From the NCBI RefSeq assembly GCF_032854445.1, contig NC_088295.1:79266028-79330027 (forward strand): a stretch of DNA of 64,000 bases. Reading direction: 5' to 3'. Below, piece by piece: positions 49,186 to 62,312 of this stretch. Each line of letters opens with the position of its first letter. The first letter of the stretch is position 1. Origin of the DNA: Liolophura sinensis (taxonomy: Eukaryota; Mollusca; Polyplacophora; Chitonida; Chitonidae). The translations under genes were made by a program, and so were the position numbers. The notes under the pieces were generated by a model. It had not been told where the DNA came from. It saw only the letters and a program-made list of their open reading frames with translations, and searched no databases.

Positions 49186-51951
49186 TAAACCTTGTTTACA
49201 ACGCGGACAATGTATCTACACCGAAAGACTGAAGGCTGTCTGTGAGAGTTTTCTCGCCGACTGAATTTCCCAATATGCCTTTTCTACTTTAAGTACAGAA
49301 TTATTAACACTTTTTATCAGCTAACAATGTTGCGTAAAATATATATCACTTGCGAAATATTGTTTCATTCCCACTTTCTTTCTTTTCTCTTCAACAAAAG
49401 CTTTAACATCTAGGACAATAACACTGAACAATGAGTTTCAATCCAACTCGATGTAAGTTATATAGACGGCGCATGGTTCTGGTCCAGTACATGGCAACAC
49501 ATTACACTCTGTGTGCAAAGGCATGAATTCCTTGAGTTGGCTCCCATGCAGACAATATTCTGAGATCGAGTCCAAGGAGAAATTTCCTCTTTTTCCGAGG
49601 GTCACTTTGTGTTCCGGACATCTGAACAAAGACACAAATGGTGCATGGTGATGGAAATTACACCTCCTGTCTTCAGATATTACTGGTTGGAATTCATAAC
49701 AGTTTAAACTGTACTACACCATTCGCCACTGAACAAAGTAATCGTTATAATACCTCTTTCTAACTATAATTTTCAGTCTTCGTGTTATTCCACATCCTAA
49801 AGCAGTTTCGTTTGATCGGCAAGCTGTCCCCAACTCCACAGTTTGTACTATTACAGGACAGATCCTTCGGAACACCATTTGTCGCAGTAAAAGTGACTGA
49901 ATCATATAATTATCTTTATGACTAATGAATGCAACCAACTTGGGGTTTTCCAGTCTTTATGTCTGTATATTTTTCTATAAACTCATATTTTTGCTACCAT
50001 TTCTGTAAAAAAATGCAAGAAGACAACCTTGAGCAACACGAGAGGTCTCCAAAATAATTCAGTCAGGATTTGTCATTATGAACACTTCAACACTTTCAAA
50101 TGTTATTCTTAAATCCATTCGACAAAGAAAACTATTTATTAGTACTTAAGTACAGTAACAGTAACTTGGAAATCCAACTTCAGATCTGGCGTTTTTGCAA
50201 AAATGGTCACTGCCGATATTAAGAATCAGACAACGTTTTTCTTCAAAAGTGTCATGTGCTGGCAAACAAAAGTGGGAACATTAATTACATCATCTGATTT
50301 ATACAACGAATTCATTGAATCGTCAGTGTTCTATTACCAGAGTTGCCGAGTTGCGTTTTCCAGTCTCAATCTGTTTAAAGTGAACGATTCACGACTACAG
50401 TTGATAGCACAGTGTGACGATCGCGGGAAAAAGATGTTAACATCAAAATTGACGGATTTTAGTTCCAGTCTGTTGAAATAATCGACTTCCGACCTCAGTT
50501 TGGAGTGAAGAATGTGTTTTGATCGCGACAAAGGAGCTAACATCTAGGTTATGTCTTTTATCCGCAATCGAAAAAAAACAGACGAGTTGATAGGTCAAAA
50601 TGCTGTGCAGTTTGCCTACTGATGCCATCGACTTTGTATTATACGTCCGCCAAGCGATCTGTGAAACGAACCATATCCCTATCAGTTCTTCTTAATAATC
50701 AGCAGCACGAAAACAATTACCCACCACAGTAAAAGTACGTACATGATGTAACATTTCACTAACGTAAGACAATACCAACTCTACGTATCAATGTTTAAGA
50801 TACCTTACTCACAACTGGGGTACATATAGCACGTTCCTGTAAACACATTATTGTGTAAACAGGCAGCGGTAAGGCTTTATTGTTGTTCACATGTGAAGAA
50901 AGTGAAGTCAGTGACTTTTGTTATCAAAGATCCTAACATGACAACCATACATCATTAATATCACACGAGACGTAGCCCCAGTGACATTTATTGCTCCGTA
51001 AACAAAAAAGATGGTAACCTTACGCAGTATTGATCAGTGTTCTTTTTATTTTCGGGATGGCGAAGTTAAAATTGAAAAGTTTCCGTCAGAAAGTGACTGT
51101 AATTATTTTCGTTTGACAACCTCCCAAGAGTTTTTCACACTGCACGTTACAAGCATGCCTAATGTAGTCAAAGTATTCCATACCTCAACAATTTCTCAGG
51201 GCACCTAAAATTCTCATTGACATTTATTTCATATCAGCAACAAATGTATTTTTAGAGAAATAAATGCAGATATTGTCCATTAAAATCTTTCCCTGTTGTG
51301 AGACACGATGTGTAAGGCATGTACAAATATTGTACACAGATGTTTAAAAGCGCAGTGCCACTGCTGTGTTAACTTGAGAAACATTGACAATGCCAGATAC
51401 AAAACTAAATCTAAAAATATCGGTGATGAAAAAAGGAAGCATGTGACGCGCGATTGTAACCGTTAACATAGGTAAATTCTGATGGAGAAAAACCATTCCC
51501 TTGAAATGCCTCTGTGACTTTTTTAACTACACTACAATTAACATAAGCAATGAGGTCAATGGTATCTCAAGTATGATTGCTGCTCTGGCGTCAATGACCT
51601 CACTGTTAAGAGTGCTCAGCATAGGGGTGTCCATTTTAACCCAGAAGATATGGAGATTAACCCTAATATTCTAATAAATTGCCTTGTCATCGATCGTTGT
51701 TTTCCAGGATTGTTTTCCAAGCAGCACTTTTAGAGTTTACGTCATGTTGCACAAGGCCCTGCTCATTCAGTCTGTCAGTAGTGCTTAGACTAATGGCTTT
51801 TTCCTGTAACTCCCAGAAATGTGGTCTACTCCTATTAAGTCTAACGCTCAGACGTGGTTCTAAAATTACATTGCTCTTTATACAAATTGAATGAATCAGT
51901 ATTCGCAAAGCGTCAGTTTTATTCTATAGGCTGAATGAATGCTGAATAGTA

Positions 51952-53735
51952 GTTGACGGGTATGGGAACTAGTTCTGATATTTAGGTAAGGCTGGTCCCT
52001 GCTTAATAGGGACATCTGACAAACCTGTGACTTCACAGGACAATTTGGACCGCTGAGATAAGACAGAAACAATGCTAAAAGAAACGTTAAAAGTCCATAA
52101 TTTCTAGATGCATTGTCTGAAAACAACCAATTTTTCCAACTTTCAAACTATGAACATGCTTTATAATTTATTTACATGCTCTGTAGTCTGTTTCTTTTAG
52201 CAAATCGCCTATCTTCAGGACATGTTGAACATCAACATTGTTTCAAAGGAAATGCAGTTAGAATACCTTTTTATAATGTTGAACTCCATAAACTTAGAAT
52301 CGCCACATTTCCTCGGGTGATTTCATGATTGTTCAAAAGCAATTGCGTGCCCGACAATGGACATGGGCAGTAATTTCCGCCGAAGTGCAGCTCGTACATT
52401 TCCGGTAGAACTCTTCCCAGAAGGTAGCAAACGGTACAGTTCGTTTTCCGCTTCACGATCAGGAAACCGGAATATTGGACGTAGATTCCGAGTTTACACG
52501 AACAAGCCGGCGGTTTTTAAGGACTCTCATTGGCTGAGATACAAACACACCCAGCATAAATTACAGGGTGTTAAAGATGGAGGACGTCATGGACGTCAAA
52601 AATTATAAATGTATGCAGCAGGCACCACCAGATAAAAAAAATGTGCTCTTTTCAGGCTCTAGTGTCATTTTTTAAAAGTTTTCTTTAAATTTCTTTTTCT
52701 TTAAATAACTGGTGTCGCATGCCCGTCAACACATATTAAACTCCGCCCACTATCCTACGTGCCAGTATTTTTTTTTTAATAAATATGACGTCACCCGAGG
52801 CAATGTGTTCTTGCGGTTGAAAGAGCTGATTGACTTTAACATTACGAATTAGACAAAAGTGTTCTAACTTGTGAAGTTTGTACAGTTTGTGTTGTTAGAG
52901 CTGAACATAGGTGACTGGCTAAAAGAATTAGTCTACAAAACATGTCCATATACATGTATGTGCGTGGGCACTGCTAAAACTAGAACTAAGAATTACTGTT
53001 CTCCACTATTCAGCCAAGGAAATGTTTAAAGACATTAAAATGGACGACTGTAGTACTTCCTGGCTTCAAGATTAGCACACAGAGATAGACTAAGCACCTA
53101 TCTGTGTCAATGTGAATATAATTTGATTGCTTGGGTCTTCCTGTGTGGTGTTAGTGAGGTGGCATCAAAACAGCTATTTTCGCAAAATTGTTCTCGTAAA
53201 TTAAAGCTCTATGGGAGGCGTCCCTTGACCGAGATAGATAGGCGCAATAATCCAGTAGCCTCTCACCAATGCGGCCGCTGTAAGTTCAATATCAGCTCAT
53301 GCTAGCTTCCTTCCCGAAGCTAGAGACTGGAGAAGGTTTGTCCATAAACCTACGGATGATCTTATACATTCCCTGCGCTGTACTCCCTTTTTTCCACAAT
53401 AATGCTGGCCGCTGTCGTATACGTGAACAGCGTGAATTTCCAGTCAGAAAAGACCAAAAAATACAATCAAAAAGCTCTATAGCGTTTTAAACAAAAAATG
53501 TGTCGTGCATCTTGAAAAGCGGTTGTTCGAAAATAGATTGGTGTTTCGTAAAATTGGCTGCAAAAGTACCTGTAAGTGAGCATCTGATCTGACATCCAAC
53601 AGTTTGGACCTCTGAGACTAGACAGAAAACAATGCTGAAAGCAACTTTAAAAGCCCATAATTTCTACATGCATTTACTAATAACTACCAAGCTTCAAACT
53701 TAGGGCTACATTTCTCTCAGGAATACTATTGTTTC
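51952..53735. repeat. Local duplication inside unit 2
   Basis: A block with AATTTGGACCGCTGAGA, AGACAGAAACAATGCTAAAA and CCATAATTTCTAGATGCATT (about 52015-52155) recurs as TTTGGACCTCTGAGACTAGA, AGAAAACAATGCTGAAAGCA and CCATAATTTCTACATGCATT at about 53605-53680. This shows a secondary duplication of roughly 1.55 kb within the larger repeat. Confidence 0.65.
53213..53470 (+). mobile_element. Diverged near-full-length tRNA-derived SINE
   Basis: A degenerate head (GAGGCGTCCCTTGACCGAGA) is followed by CCTCTCACCAATGCGGCCGC, then CAGCTCATGCTAGCTTCC, CCTACGGATGATC and AATAATGCTGGCCGCTGTCG, ending near AGACCAAAAAATA. The order matches the reference copy at 28907-29173. Confidence 0.75.
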
Positions 53736-54128
53736 ACTTTGTCCATTGACTACTGTATTAGTGGAGATAAGACAGGAGACAAAATTTTTGTATTAATCTA
53801 TTTAAAAAGCATTCGAAGCATAAGGTGTTTTAATGAGCTTTTATGGACGTTAAGCAAGACAACACAACGGATCAACAAAACTTGTAGAAGATTAAGCCAC
53901 GGCAATGTTTACATCATTGAAAATAAGCTAAAATCTCCCAAGATAAAACCGTAAAGCAACCAACACTGAAATCTCCCCATAACATGGGCTTCATTGGTAT
54001 TTCGGTCAAAGTTTGTAAAGTAAATATACAAATTTTCAACGCGAAAATCAATAACGTCTGTTAACGACTAATGGTGGCCCTGGACTGTACACCTAAGGGT
54101 CTCGTATGTATATTGTGTGTCAACAATT

Positions 54129-54435
54129 ATGGTCCTACTTACACAGGACTTCAAACCACTGATGGTCCCACTTACACTGGACTTCAAACCAATGATGGTC
54201 CTACATACACTGGACTTCAAGCCAATGATGGTCCTACTTACACATGACTTCAAACCAATGATGGTCCTACTTACACATGACTTCAAACCAATGATGGTCC
54301 TACATACACTGGACTTCAAACCAATGATGTCAACGAGCAATGTATGGTCATAGTGTGGAATGTACGATGATGGCCCTACTTACACTGGACTTCAAACCAA
54401 TGATGGTCCTACTTACGCTAGACTTCAAACCAATA
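54129..54435. repeat. 33-bp minisatellite, 8 units, in tandem unit 2
   Basis: ATGGTCCTACTTACAC, then GACTTCAAACCA, recurs at 54129, 54162, 54195, 54228, 54261, 54294, 54370 and 54403. A 43-bp interruption after the sixth unit (CAACGAGCAATGTATGGTCA and on) is copied from block F of the same unit. In unit 1 the same site (about 44034-44072) has only one unit. Eleven-codon periodic open frames on both strands are artefacts. Confidence 0.9.
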
Positions 54436-55047
54436 CCTATACCTGTCTACTTATCTCGGTGAGCACAAGAGCAAGTCTATAAATGATAGGGCATAAACCT
54501 TTTATCTTGTCTTTCCCAGCCATACATGACACAAAGCCCTATAACGAGAAGACACATGTGGTATGGCAGGAAATTACGTCTTATTTTCTATCTAACAAGC
54601 GTCTCATAGTGACTATATATTAATTCCAAAGCCTAATACATGAATAATGGTCGGATTTTCAGAATTAGTTGCTTGCCCAGAGAGAGATGAGTAGGCCATG
54701 AAAGGACTCAGATGTGATCAATAACGTAAATATTACACAAACGGACACATGAAGGTTGAGAATAACTTAAACGCACTGGTTACAAAAGAATTGTTGACGT
54801 TAGAACGTATGCGGCTAGTAAATTTGTTTCGTCTGCTTATGTCTGCGTGATGTCAAGTTCATCGCAAAACCCACATCATGAGGACGACTACCACATGGCA
54901 CAGTTTGTGACGATTGTGACAGCGTTTTACAGTCCGTTGTGTTTGTGACAAAAGTGTACTGACTGTATTTAAGTGAGGTAAATAGAGGCCGGACTTCACC
55001 GGTTTTCATATGAGAATTTGCTGCCCTGGTTTACTAGTTTACTATAA

Positions 55048-55279
55048 TTTATTTATTTATTTTTGTTTGAAGTTTTACGTCGTATTTAAGAATATTTTAC
55101 TTCTTCGACTGCGATCGGAGAAAACCACGATGATCTGTACATTGTTCGCTAACCTTCCCCCATATAACAAGAGAAGAAGCTACCTTGGGCTGGACTTGAA
55201 CTCACGGCGATCGCATTGGTGAGAGGATCTTGTGCCATTATGATGCGAGAGCACGCTAATTACTAAGCCACATGGGTCA
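55048..55279 (-). mobile_element. Full-length variant tRNA-derived SINE in tandem unit 2
   Basis: On the minus strand the head GGTGACCCATGTGGCTTAGT gives an A box (TGGCTTAGTAATTAGC), followed by CTCACCAATGCGATCGCCGT and a B box GAGTTCAAGTCC. The 3' end reads TTCTTAAATACGACGTAAAA then an AAATAAAT tail. The central GCTGGCCGCC block of the common family is replaced, so this is a separate subfamily. Confidence 0.8.
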
Positions 55280-57064
55280 CCTACTGTGGTCTTTATAGTG
55301 AGTGTTTTTATTTGCGCTAACAGTGTGCATAATGTGTTTGTGACAGGATCCAACAATCATTTGTGTTTGAGAAATCGTCGTGCTTTTTGAGGTGTCACTG
55401 ACAGCACTGAACAGTTGGTTACGTTTTGGGAATGCATGGTAGTGTTTGTGACAAAAGTTTGTCTTTTTTGTAACAACTGTGTGTGATTTTTTGATAGCAG
55501 TAATGTGTCCGTCATGTGTACTGACTGTTTGTACAACAATGCCATCAACGAGAAATGTATGGTCACATTGTGGGATGTACGATGTTAACAAGAAGACCCT
55601 CCTTGTGCATTTACTTTCTCCATGTGGAGACTATCATTTAAACCTCCATCTTCTTTCAAATCAGACACTTACTTCACAAGCAACCATTTCTGGAAAGGAT
55701 GGAGGTGCTCAATTACGTCTCGTCTTTATCGTAAAGGTAAATTGTTGAAGCTTGAGGTTAGAAGAGTCAGACGTGACTGTTTTTTTTTTTTTTTGTTTTT
55801 TTTTTAGGTAAGATTCCAAGTTCAGTAATCGACTTTTTTGGACATCAAATTACATTACACTATCTGATCAATATCTGTCCCTATCACATGTCGACATGTC
55901 AGGTCTCGTCTAAAATAGACAGACTAAAAGGTCTGCACAGTTGAGAGTAGACGTCATTGGGACCAAAATCACCCGAGATCAGCAAAGGACTTGAATAGCC
56001 AATTGTATCTCTTGTCTACTTCCAAAATGAATAAGGGTTTTCGACTGAATAAGCTTTTTCATTTCACAACACGTTTGGGATTCAGTCACTGATTAACAGC
56101 AAGGCACTTCTTAACATGTGCTGAATATGCATTGTTTGTCGATCACGTCAATTAACTGATCGATCAATCAGTTATATGTGCTACTCATAGTGTCAAATAG
56201 GATCCAAGTATTACAAATATTTCCATCAACCTTTTACGTTTATCATGAATTCTAGTTCAATACTGTATTCCGCTAAATAGTTATCTGTTAGTTTATTCCT
56301 GGTGTTAGTAGTTGAATCCCACTTTTATCTATAAACATTAATTACCTACTTGTTTAAGTTGCACACGAGCCCTAGTGCTTTACTGTAATCACTATTTCTG
56401 TCAGCCTTTACCCATATAACAAATTTTGATCAAGCCTGTTTCAAGTGTTATTATTTCAAGCATATGTTCTGTATCCAATGACATAATCATCTTGGTCAAG
56501 TTCCCCAGATTTTCAAAACTAACGAACTAAGGCTTTATTGTCTAGCACAGCTTGTCCAGCTGGTCTGAGCCGTTTTAGCCTATTGCTTCTGTGGTAAAAC
56601 TAGTGTTTGTGTTTCGATATGAAAATCATGTTTTCTGCGATATATCAGTGCAGCGGATAAGGATGTAATACCAGCTACATTTACAACTATTCGCTTTGCA
56701 TGCACTGTCACAAGGTGAAGCCAGTCGTAGATGCATACGCCTGGTCATGAAATAGGGCTAAACCAGCCTGTAACTTTTCAGAATAAAATTATGCTTATGG
56801 CGGTCTCTCTGTCCTAGGCCTCTGCTGTCAAACCCGACCATCCCATGACTTGTCGCACGCATTCCGCTTCCTCAATAATGACCTATTTTCTTCCCTGTCA
56901 GAACATTTCACTAAGCACGCTGAATTACGTAGAACAAGAGGAAAACGCTTGACACGACCATTCTATGGCACCAGCACAAGTCTCTTACTACGCTTTGTAA
57001 AAGCCGCATAGGACGATATAAAAGCTTGTGTGGCCTAAAGTTTGATTTCCCTCGTGTGTCTTAG

Positions 57065-57170
57065 GACGACTAAATGTTGTGCGGAAATGCAATTTATATT
57101 CGGCCAGTTTCGGGATCGATCAGTTCGGACAGCTTGTCTGTCACTGCAACGCTGTCTTAAACAGGTGCTG
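57065..57170 (+). pseudogene. EGF-like exon piece, tandem unit 2
   Basis: This follows a pyrimidine-rich acceptor CGTGTGTCTTAG (AG at 57063-57064). The frame reads RLNVVRKC, then LYSASFGIDQFGQLVCHCNAV, the same reading as unit 1. About 33 bp, including the later cysteines, are then deleted, after which a stop follows. The exon is therefore broken, although its acceptor is the best preserved of the three copies. Confidence 0.4.
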
Positions 57171-57544
57171 GTAAAAACCAGTCTCATTCCCTACGCTTCC
57201 CTTCCATGGCGCATACACAGCCCTTCCGCTCACAGTTATTTATTTAGGACATGTATCTACAGTCCCTTGATGACATGATGGAGCGCTGTAATGGCGACAT
57301 TTTTTTAACCTTGTCACGTGAGCTCTGGTCAACCAATCAAATTTACGCCAAATTCAGACGGAATTTCATCCAGATAAATCACAAGTTTATATTTATCTCC
57401 GTTCTTTTCCAGTAGAATGTAAAGGGTTTGGGGGCGTTTGGAGAGTCAGTCTATCAGGAGTGCATTAAACACAGACATCTGACCTAGTCGGTGTTTTACC
57501 AGCCGCCAGGTAAACACGCTAGCACTTTTACGCTATTAGACCAA

Positions 57545-57612
57545 ATTATTGTTTATTTCGTTTGCGTTTTTGTGTGTTTGGTAATCATCGTGTACCATAG
57601 GAAGAAAACGCC
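57545..57612 (+). pseudogene. Transmembrane-segment exon piece, unit 2
   Basis: The frame reads IIVYFVCVFVCLVIIVYHRK, then KTP, and ends exactly at a strong donor GTAAGTAAG (GT at 57613). It is the best-preserved membrane piece of the four. The frame is open upstream through an AGGTAAAC site to a TAG near 57490. The tail exon expected downstream is deleted in this copy (block I is cut short at about 57760). Confidence 0.45.
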
Positions 57613-58524
57613 GTAAGTAAGAAAATAAATCAGAAAAGAAAACTGTTAACTCACGGTGGGGCTACACAAAAAACGTCTTGAGTTTAAGTCTCACCCGAAC
57701 GATTTCTTTCGCTGGTGTTGTAAATTCAATATATAATGAAAACAGTTATTTTCTAGAATAGGAAGACGCCTTACTCATTTTCGGATCCGACTTCCTTTGG
57801 GTCATCATGGGAGGCGCAGTGCCATTAGAAATCCCTAATCCCTCCTTAATGTCTCCACACGTCTGTATCCGACCCTCCTTATCGCGTTGCTATCAACAGT
57901 CGAGTGGAAATCTGCCAAGATAACCGCAAATCAAATTCATCACAGAGAATTACAGCCCCGTTTGGTGATTGTGTTTTGTGTTGTCATTAAGAAACACGGT
58001 CCTGCGCATATTGCTTGATCATGATGCTTTTAGTCATTTCTAACTGTTGATTTGCAAGCGTGTATTAACTGTTGGTTAACAACTGGTTGTAACTGTTGAT
58101 ATGCTAACGTGTATTATTATTGTTTTGATTAACTGTTGGTCATCATCATTATTTTTCCACGTTTTTGATGAATTCTTTTTGAGTTAGTAACTAATCTTCC
58201 ACAAGCACTACTCTGGTGACGTTTATTGAGAGACGACGTCACTCAGCCCTTGACATAGCGCTATTAAACATGAACAAATGAAGATATTTTGTGTCAGTGA
58301 TTTTCGCTCAGTGATAGATTGCACGTATGCACTAAAACATGTCTGCGGTCCTTCCTCTCAGTATTATTTGTTTAGGACATGCATGTACTCTTCCTTGAGG
58401 ACATGATGAGGAGCTGTAATGGTAAGATTGTCAGTCTATAAGGAGCACATTAGGCGGAGGCATCTGGCCAGGTTGTTTTAGCAGTACTCATGCAAATAAG
58501 CTGACGCTATTACTAGAAAAAATG

Positions 58525-58593
58525 ACTTTTTACAGCGTTTCCGTTTTCGTGTGTTTTACAGTCATCGTGTACCACAGGAGGAAAAATCCCTAG
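58525..58593 (+). pseudogene. Transmembrane-segment exon piece, partial copy
   Basis: From the ATG at 58522 the frame reads MTFYSVSVFVCFTVIVYHRR, then KNP and a TAG abutting a donor GTAAGAAA (GT at 58594). The preceding TTTTTACAG could be an acceptor. Upstream, a SVYKEHIRRRHLA phrase (about 58432-58470) parallels SVYKECIRRRHLA of unit 1, with several of the differences silent. The in-frame TAG just before the donor suggests the copy is dead, or that the donor is used one codon earlier. Confidence 0.4.
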
Positions 58594-58920
58594 GTAAGAA
58601 AATAAGTTGTAACGAAAGTGAGACCACTCTGATGTTCAATTTTCTGACTCTCACATTTGGTAAGGAGTTGAGACTAGACACTATAAGTCTTAAGTTCAAG
58701 CCTCAGTCCATCAATTTCTCTCCAGATAATTAAGTCCGTGTCGTAATTTCTATACCGGCATATTTTGAAAACTGTTTCTCTTTGACATACGGGCAGTTTT
58801 CACAATGAACAAAATCAAACTGATGACTTTAGCCTATTCAGCTGGATTCCATGTTATGATTCCAATAACCTACTTTGATATATAGGACTACCCAATGTGT
58901 GGTTTACCCTTAGACTCATT

Positions 58921-59010
58921 TTTGAAGACATGAAAGAGTCACCAAAACGACCTGCCATCAAATCACCGGGGTGTCACCAGTACACAGGATTGAACTCAAC
59001 AGACTTCCGC
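58921..59010 (+). pseudogene. Cytoplasmic-tail exon piece, partial copy
   Basis: In frame with the unit 1 tail exon it reads FEDMKESPKRPAIKSPG, then LNSTD. The preceding base pair is AT rather than the AG acceptor. The terminal stop is missing, so the frame runs on into block J. Confidence 0.4.
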
Positions 59011-60281
59011 TGCCCAAGAAGATTAAGACTCATTACTTATTTCCGGATTCGACATTCTCTGGGTCTTTATTGTCCACTAGAAAACCCTAATCTCGCCCTA
59101 ATGTCTTCACATGGCTGTTACCACCAGTCGAGTAGAAATCTTCAAAGATAACCGCAAATCAAAGTCATCACAAAGAATTACAATCCCACTTGATGATTTT
59201 GTTTTTGTGTGACGTCCGTGGTCATAAAGAAACATGGTCCGGCGTAGATTGTTCGATCATTGTGCTTTTAATCACGTGTGGCTGTTGGTTTGCAAACGTG
59301 TATTATTATTATTATTTTGATTAACTGTTAGTTAACAGTTGGTTGTAGCTGTTTGATGTAGAAATATTATTTCTGTCACAAAGCTCTGATTTAGCCCTTT
59401 AGTGGTCGCTTTTAGCCATCGCTTTTTGACAGTTTAGACACCAAAGCAGAGTGAACTACGTAAGTTTGTGTACTTTATGTAGCTTGATGACAGGATATTA
59501 AGCAATACACGACGCGTCTGGAATTCCACAGATAACCTCGTACCGTCAATATCCTGTCGCTGTTTTCCAGTCTTAATGAGTTGAAAATAAACGAGCTACG
59601 ATTGTAGGTTGATAGCATGGTGGGGTGGTCGCGGGAAAACAGGTTAACGTTCTGAGTGACGGTTTTCTGTCACAATCAGCGGAAATAATCGAGTTCCAAC
59701 TACAGTTTGGTGTGATAATAGTGTTTTGATCGCGACAAAGAAGCTAACATCCAATGAACGTCTACTTATCGTCAATCGAAAAAAGTCTGACTTGTTGTTA
59801 GGTCAAATTGCTGAGCAGTTTACTCAGTGAAGGCACCAACTTGGTTCTATTATACCTCTGCAAAGTGAGCTGTGAAAGAAACCGTTCCACATTTCAGCTC
59901 TTTCTAATGGTCACCTGCCCTGTTAACGTGAAAACCAATCACAATGCCAGATACAGCTACACAACTAAAACTAACCATAGCGGTGAGGAAAAGGAGAACA
60001 AGCCAATGGCCTTTCCGTTTAAAGTTCTCCACATAGGTGTGTTTATTTTAACCTATATTTCATCGAGATACGCCCTAATGCTCCAGTAAATACCCTTGAC
60101 ATCGCTCGATGTTTTCCAGGAGTGTTGTCCGCGTAGCACTTTTAGAGTTTACGTCATGTGGACAGTAGGTAGGAAAATCAATAAGGTCTAATGACTGCGG
60201 CTGTCTTGTGAATGTCGTTTTATCAACATGGGGGGAATTTATTTCTTTGTTCATTCTTTTCCTTTGTTCTTCTAGCTGTCC

Positions 60282-60404
60282 TTTTTTTTTGACTGGAGTT
60301 TAGGCCGTGCTAAAGAATATTTTTCACAGCAATATAACTCACAGCGATACCACTGGTTAGAGGCTTCAGGTTCACTATGCTGATCACTAGGCCACAGGTG
60401 CCCC
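60282..60404 (-). mobile_element. Internally deleted SINE in tandem unit 3
   Basis: The minus-strand head GGGGCACCTGTGGCCTAGTG retains A-box character, and GCTGTGAGTTATATTGCTGT joins directly to ATATTCTTTAGCACGGCC and an A-run. The middle of the element is missing. It sits at the homologous site to the SINEs of units 1 and 2. Confidence 0.75.
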
Positions 60405-61740
60405 GACTTTGCACAGAAAGAAATGAGCAGTTCGTTATATCGGTGACGACATAATGGTTTTTGTACAACATTGTGTGATTTTTGTAACAGCAGTAATCAG
60501 TGCGTTATCAGTGTGGCGCAAACGACAAAAATGCGCAGTGTATGTTCACAGTGTGGGACCTCCGATGTTGAAGACAAAGACTTCCAAAACTCATTTAAAT
60601 TCTCCGTGTTGAGACTATCATTTAAACCTCCATCACCATTCAAATCAGCCACTGACCTCGCCACCAACCATTCTTTGAAACGAAGGAGGTGTTCATTTTG
60701 GAGCTTGGGGCTCCAAGATTCCAAGTTCAATAATCGACTTTCTTTTGTCATCAAATGACATTGCCTTATCTGATCAATATCTGCCTCTATCAAACGGTCA
60801 CATCGACAAATGAGGCTTCACGTCATTGCAACCGGAGGTCGCTTAAGGTAGACAAAGACTTGGATCGCCAAGAATTCTGCTGTATATCTATCGGAGAACA
60901 CACATCGGATTATTGTTATAGGTATTTATAGCTTTTGTTGAAGTCAAACATGGATGGGTCTTCCACAGAATAATCTTGTTGATTTCACACCACGTGTCTG
61001 AATCAGCGACTGTTCACCGAGATGATGACGTTGTCAATCAACTGATTGTTTATTCAGTCACATGAAACACGGTCAAACAGGACCAAATGTTCCGCAAGAC
61101 CCTTTATACCGGAACAGGAATTCTGGCTTATTAACGTTTTCTTCTAACTAATTATTTGTTACTTTATTTCTGTTGTTCAGCAGATGAATCCCACTTAAAT
61201 CGGTCACTAAACTTTCAGTAATTACCTCTTGTCGTTTAGTCCCCCATCAGCCCTAGTGAGTGCGTTGTAATCTATATTTCTGCCAGCCGTTACTCATATG
61301 AAAACTGTGGATCTAAGGCTTTGTCATCTAGCCAGTATATCCACCTCGTCTGAACCGTATTGAACTATTGTTTGTGTTGTACAACTGGCATTTGTCTCTG
61401 GATATAAACATCAGGATTTCTGTCATATAACAGTGGAGTGGGTCAGTGTTCAATACCAGCTGCCTTTGTGACGATTCACTTCGCATGCAATGCCACTGGT
61501 TTCTGCCAGTCGCAGACTCCTTTTGTAATCTACGTATTATCTAGGTGTTAAATCGGTCTTTAACTGTTCCCGTCTCACGCAGTAAGCTTCGTCAATAATG
61601 ACCTCTTCTCTTCTGTGTCAGAATTCATCCCGTGGTACTTGGAATTACGCAGAGCGAGGAAAACATTTGACACTACTGTTTCATGGCACCAGCACAAGTC
61701 TTGTGTGCTTTAAAGTTTGATTTCCCTCGTGCGTGTTGGG

Positions 61741-61885
61741 ACGGCTACAAGTTGTGCGGGAATGCATTTAATATTCTGCCAGTTCCGGGAACGATCAGTT
61801 CGGACAGAATGTTTCTTACTGTAAAGATGTCTCCGTCAAAGTCTGCAAGCTCCAGCCAACCAGCGTGTGTTCTCAAACAGAAGTC
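61741..61885 (+). pseudogene. EGF-like exon piece, tandem unit 3
   Basis: The frame (reading PSCVLGRLQVVREC, then a TAA, then YSASSGNDQFGQNVSYCKDV, then SVKVCKLQPTSVCSQ) matches unit 1 across about 55 codons without indels. The TAA after REC and the GG in place of the acceptor AG indicate a broken exon. Confidence 0.4.
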
Positions 61886-62254
61886 TCATTCCCTACCCGT
61901 CCATTATATGGGCCTACACAATCCTTCCGCCCACTATTATTTATTTAGGACATGTGTCTGCAGTCCCTTTATGAGATGACGGAGCACTGTAATGGGGAGA
62001 TTGTGTTAAGATGATCAAATGCGCTCTAGTCAACTAATCATACTTGCGCCAGATTCACACGGAATTTCAAGAAGATTTGCCAGAAGTTCATATTTATCTC
62101 CGCTCTTTTCTGGTGGGTAGTGACTGGTTTTGGGACGTTTGGAGTATCAGGCTATAAGGAGTTAGTAAGCGTATTACATGGAGACATCTGGTCTGGTTGA
62201 CCCATTACCAGCGCTTGTCCAAATAGGCTAACGGTACAAAATGACGTAATGACT

Positions 62255-62312
62255 GATTGTTTGTCTGCGTTTTCGTGTTTTTCGTAATCATCAGGTACCT
62301 AACGATGAATGT
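62255..62312 (+). pseudogene. Transmembrane-segment exon piece, unit 3
   Basis: The frame reads VCVFVFFVIIRYLTM at the place homologous to the other membrane pieces. The basic stretch and the GTAAG donor have eroded. A stop lies just upstream in the same frame. Confidence 0.3.

Noticed and set aside
54068-54353. Periodic 11-residue open frames on both strands
   Set aside because: The 33-bp repeat is divisible by three, which keeps frames open on both strands. In unit 1 the region is a single non-coding copy.
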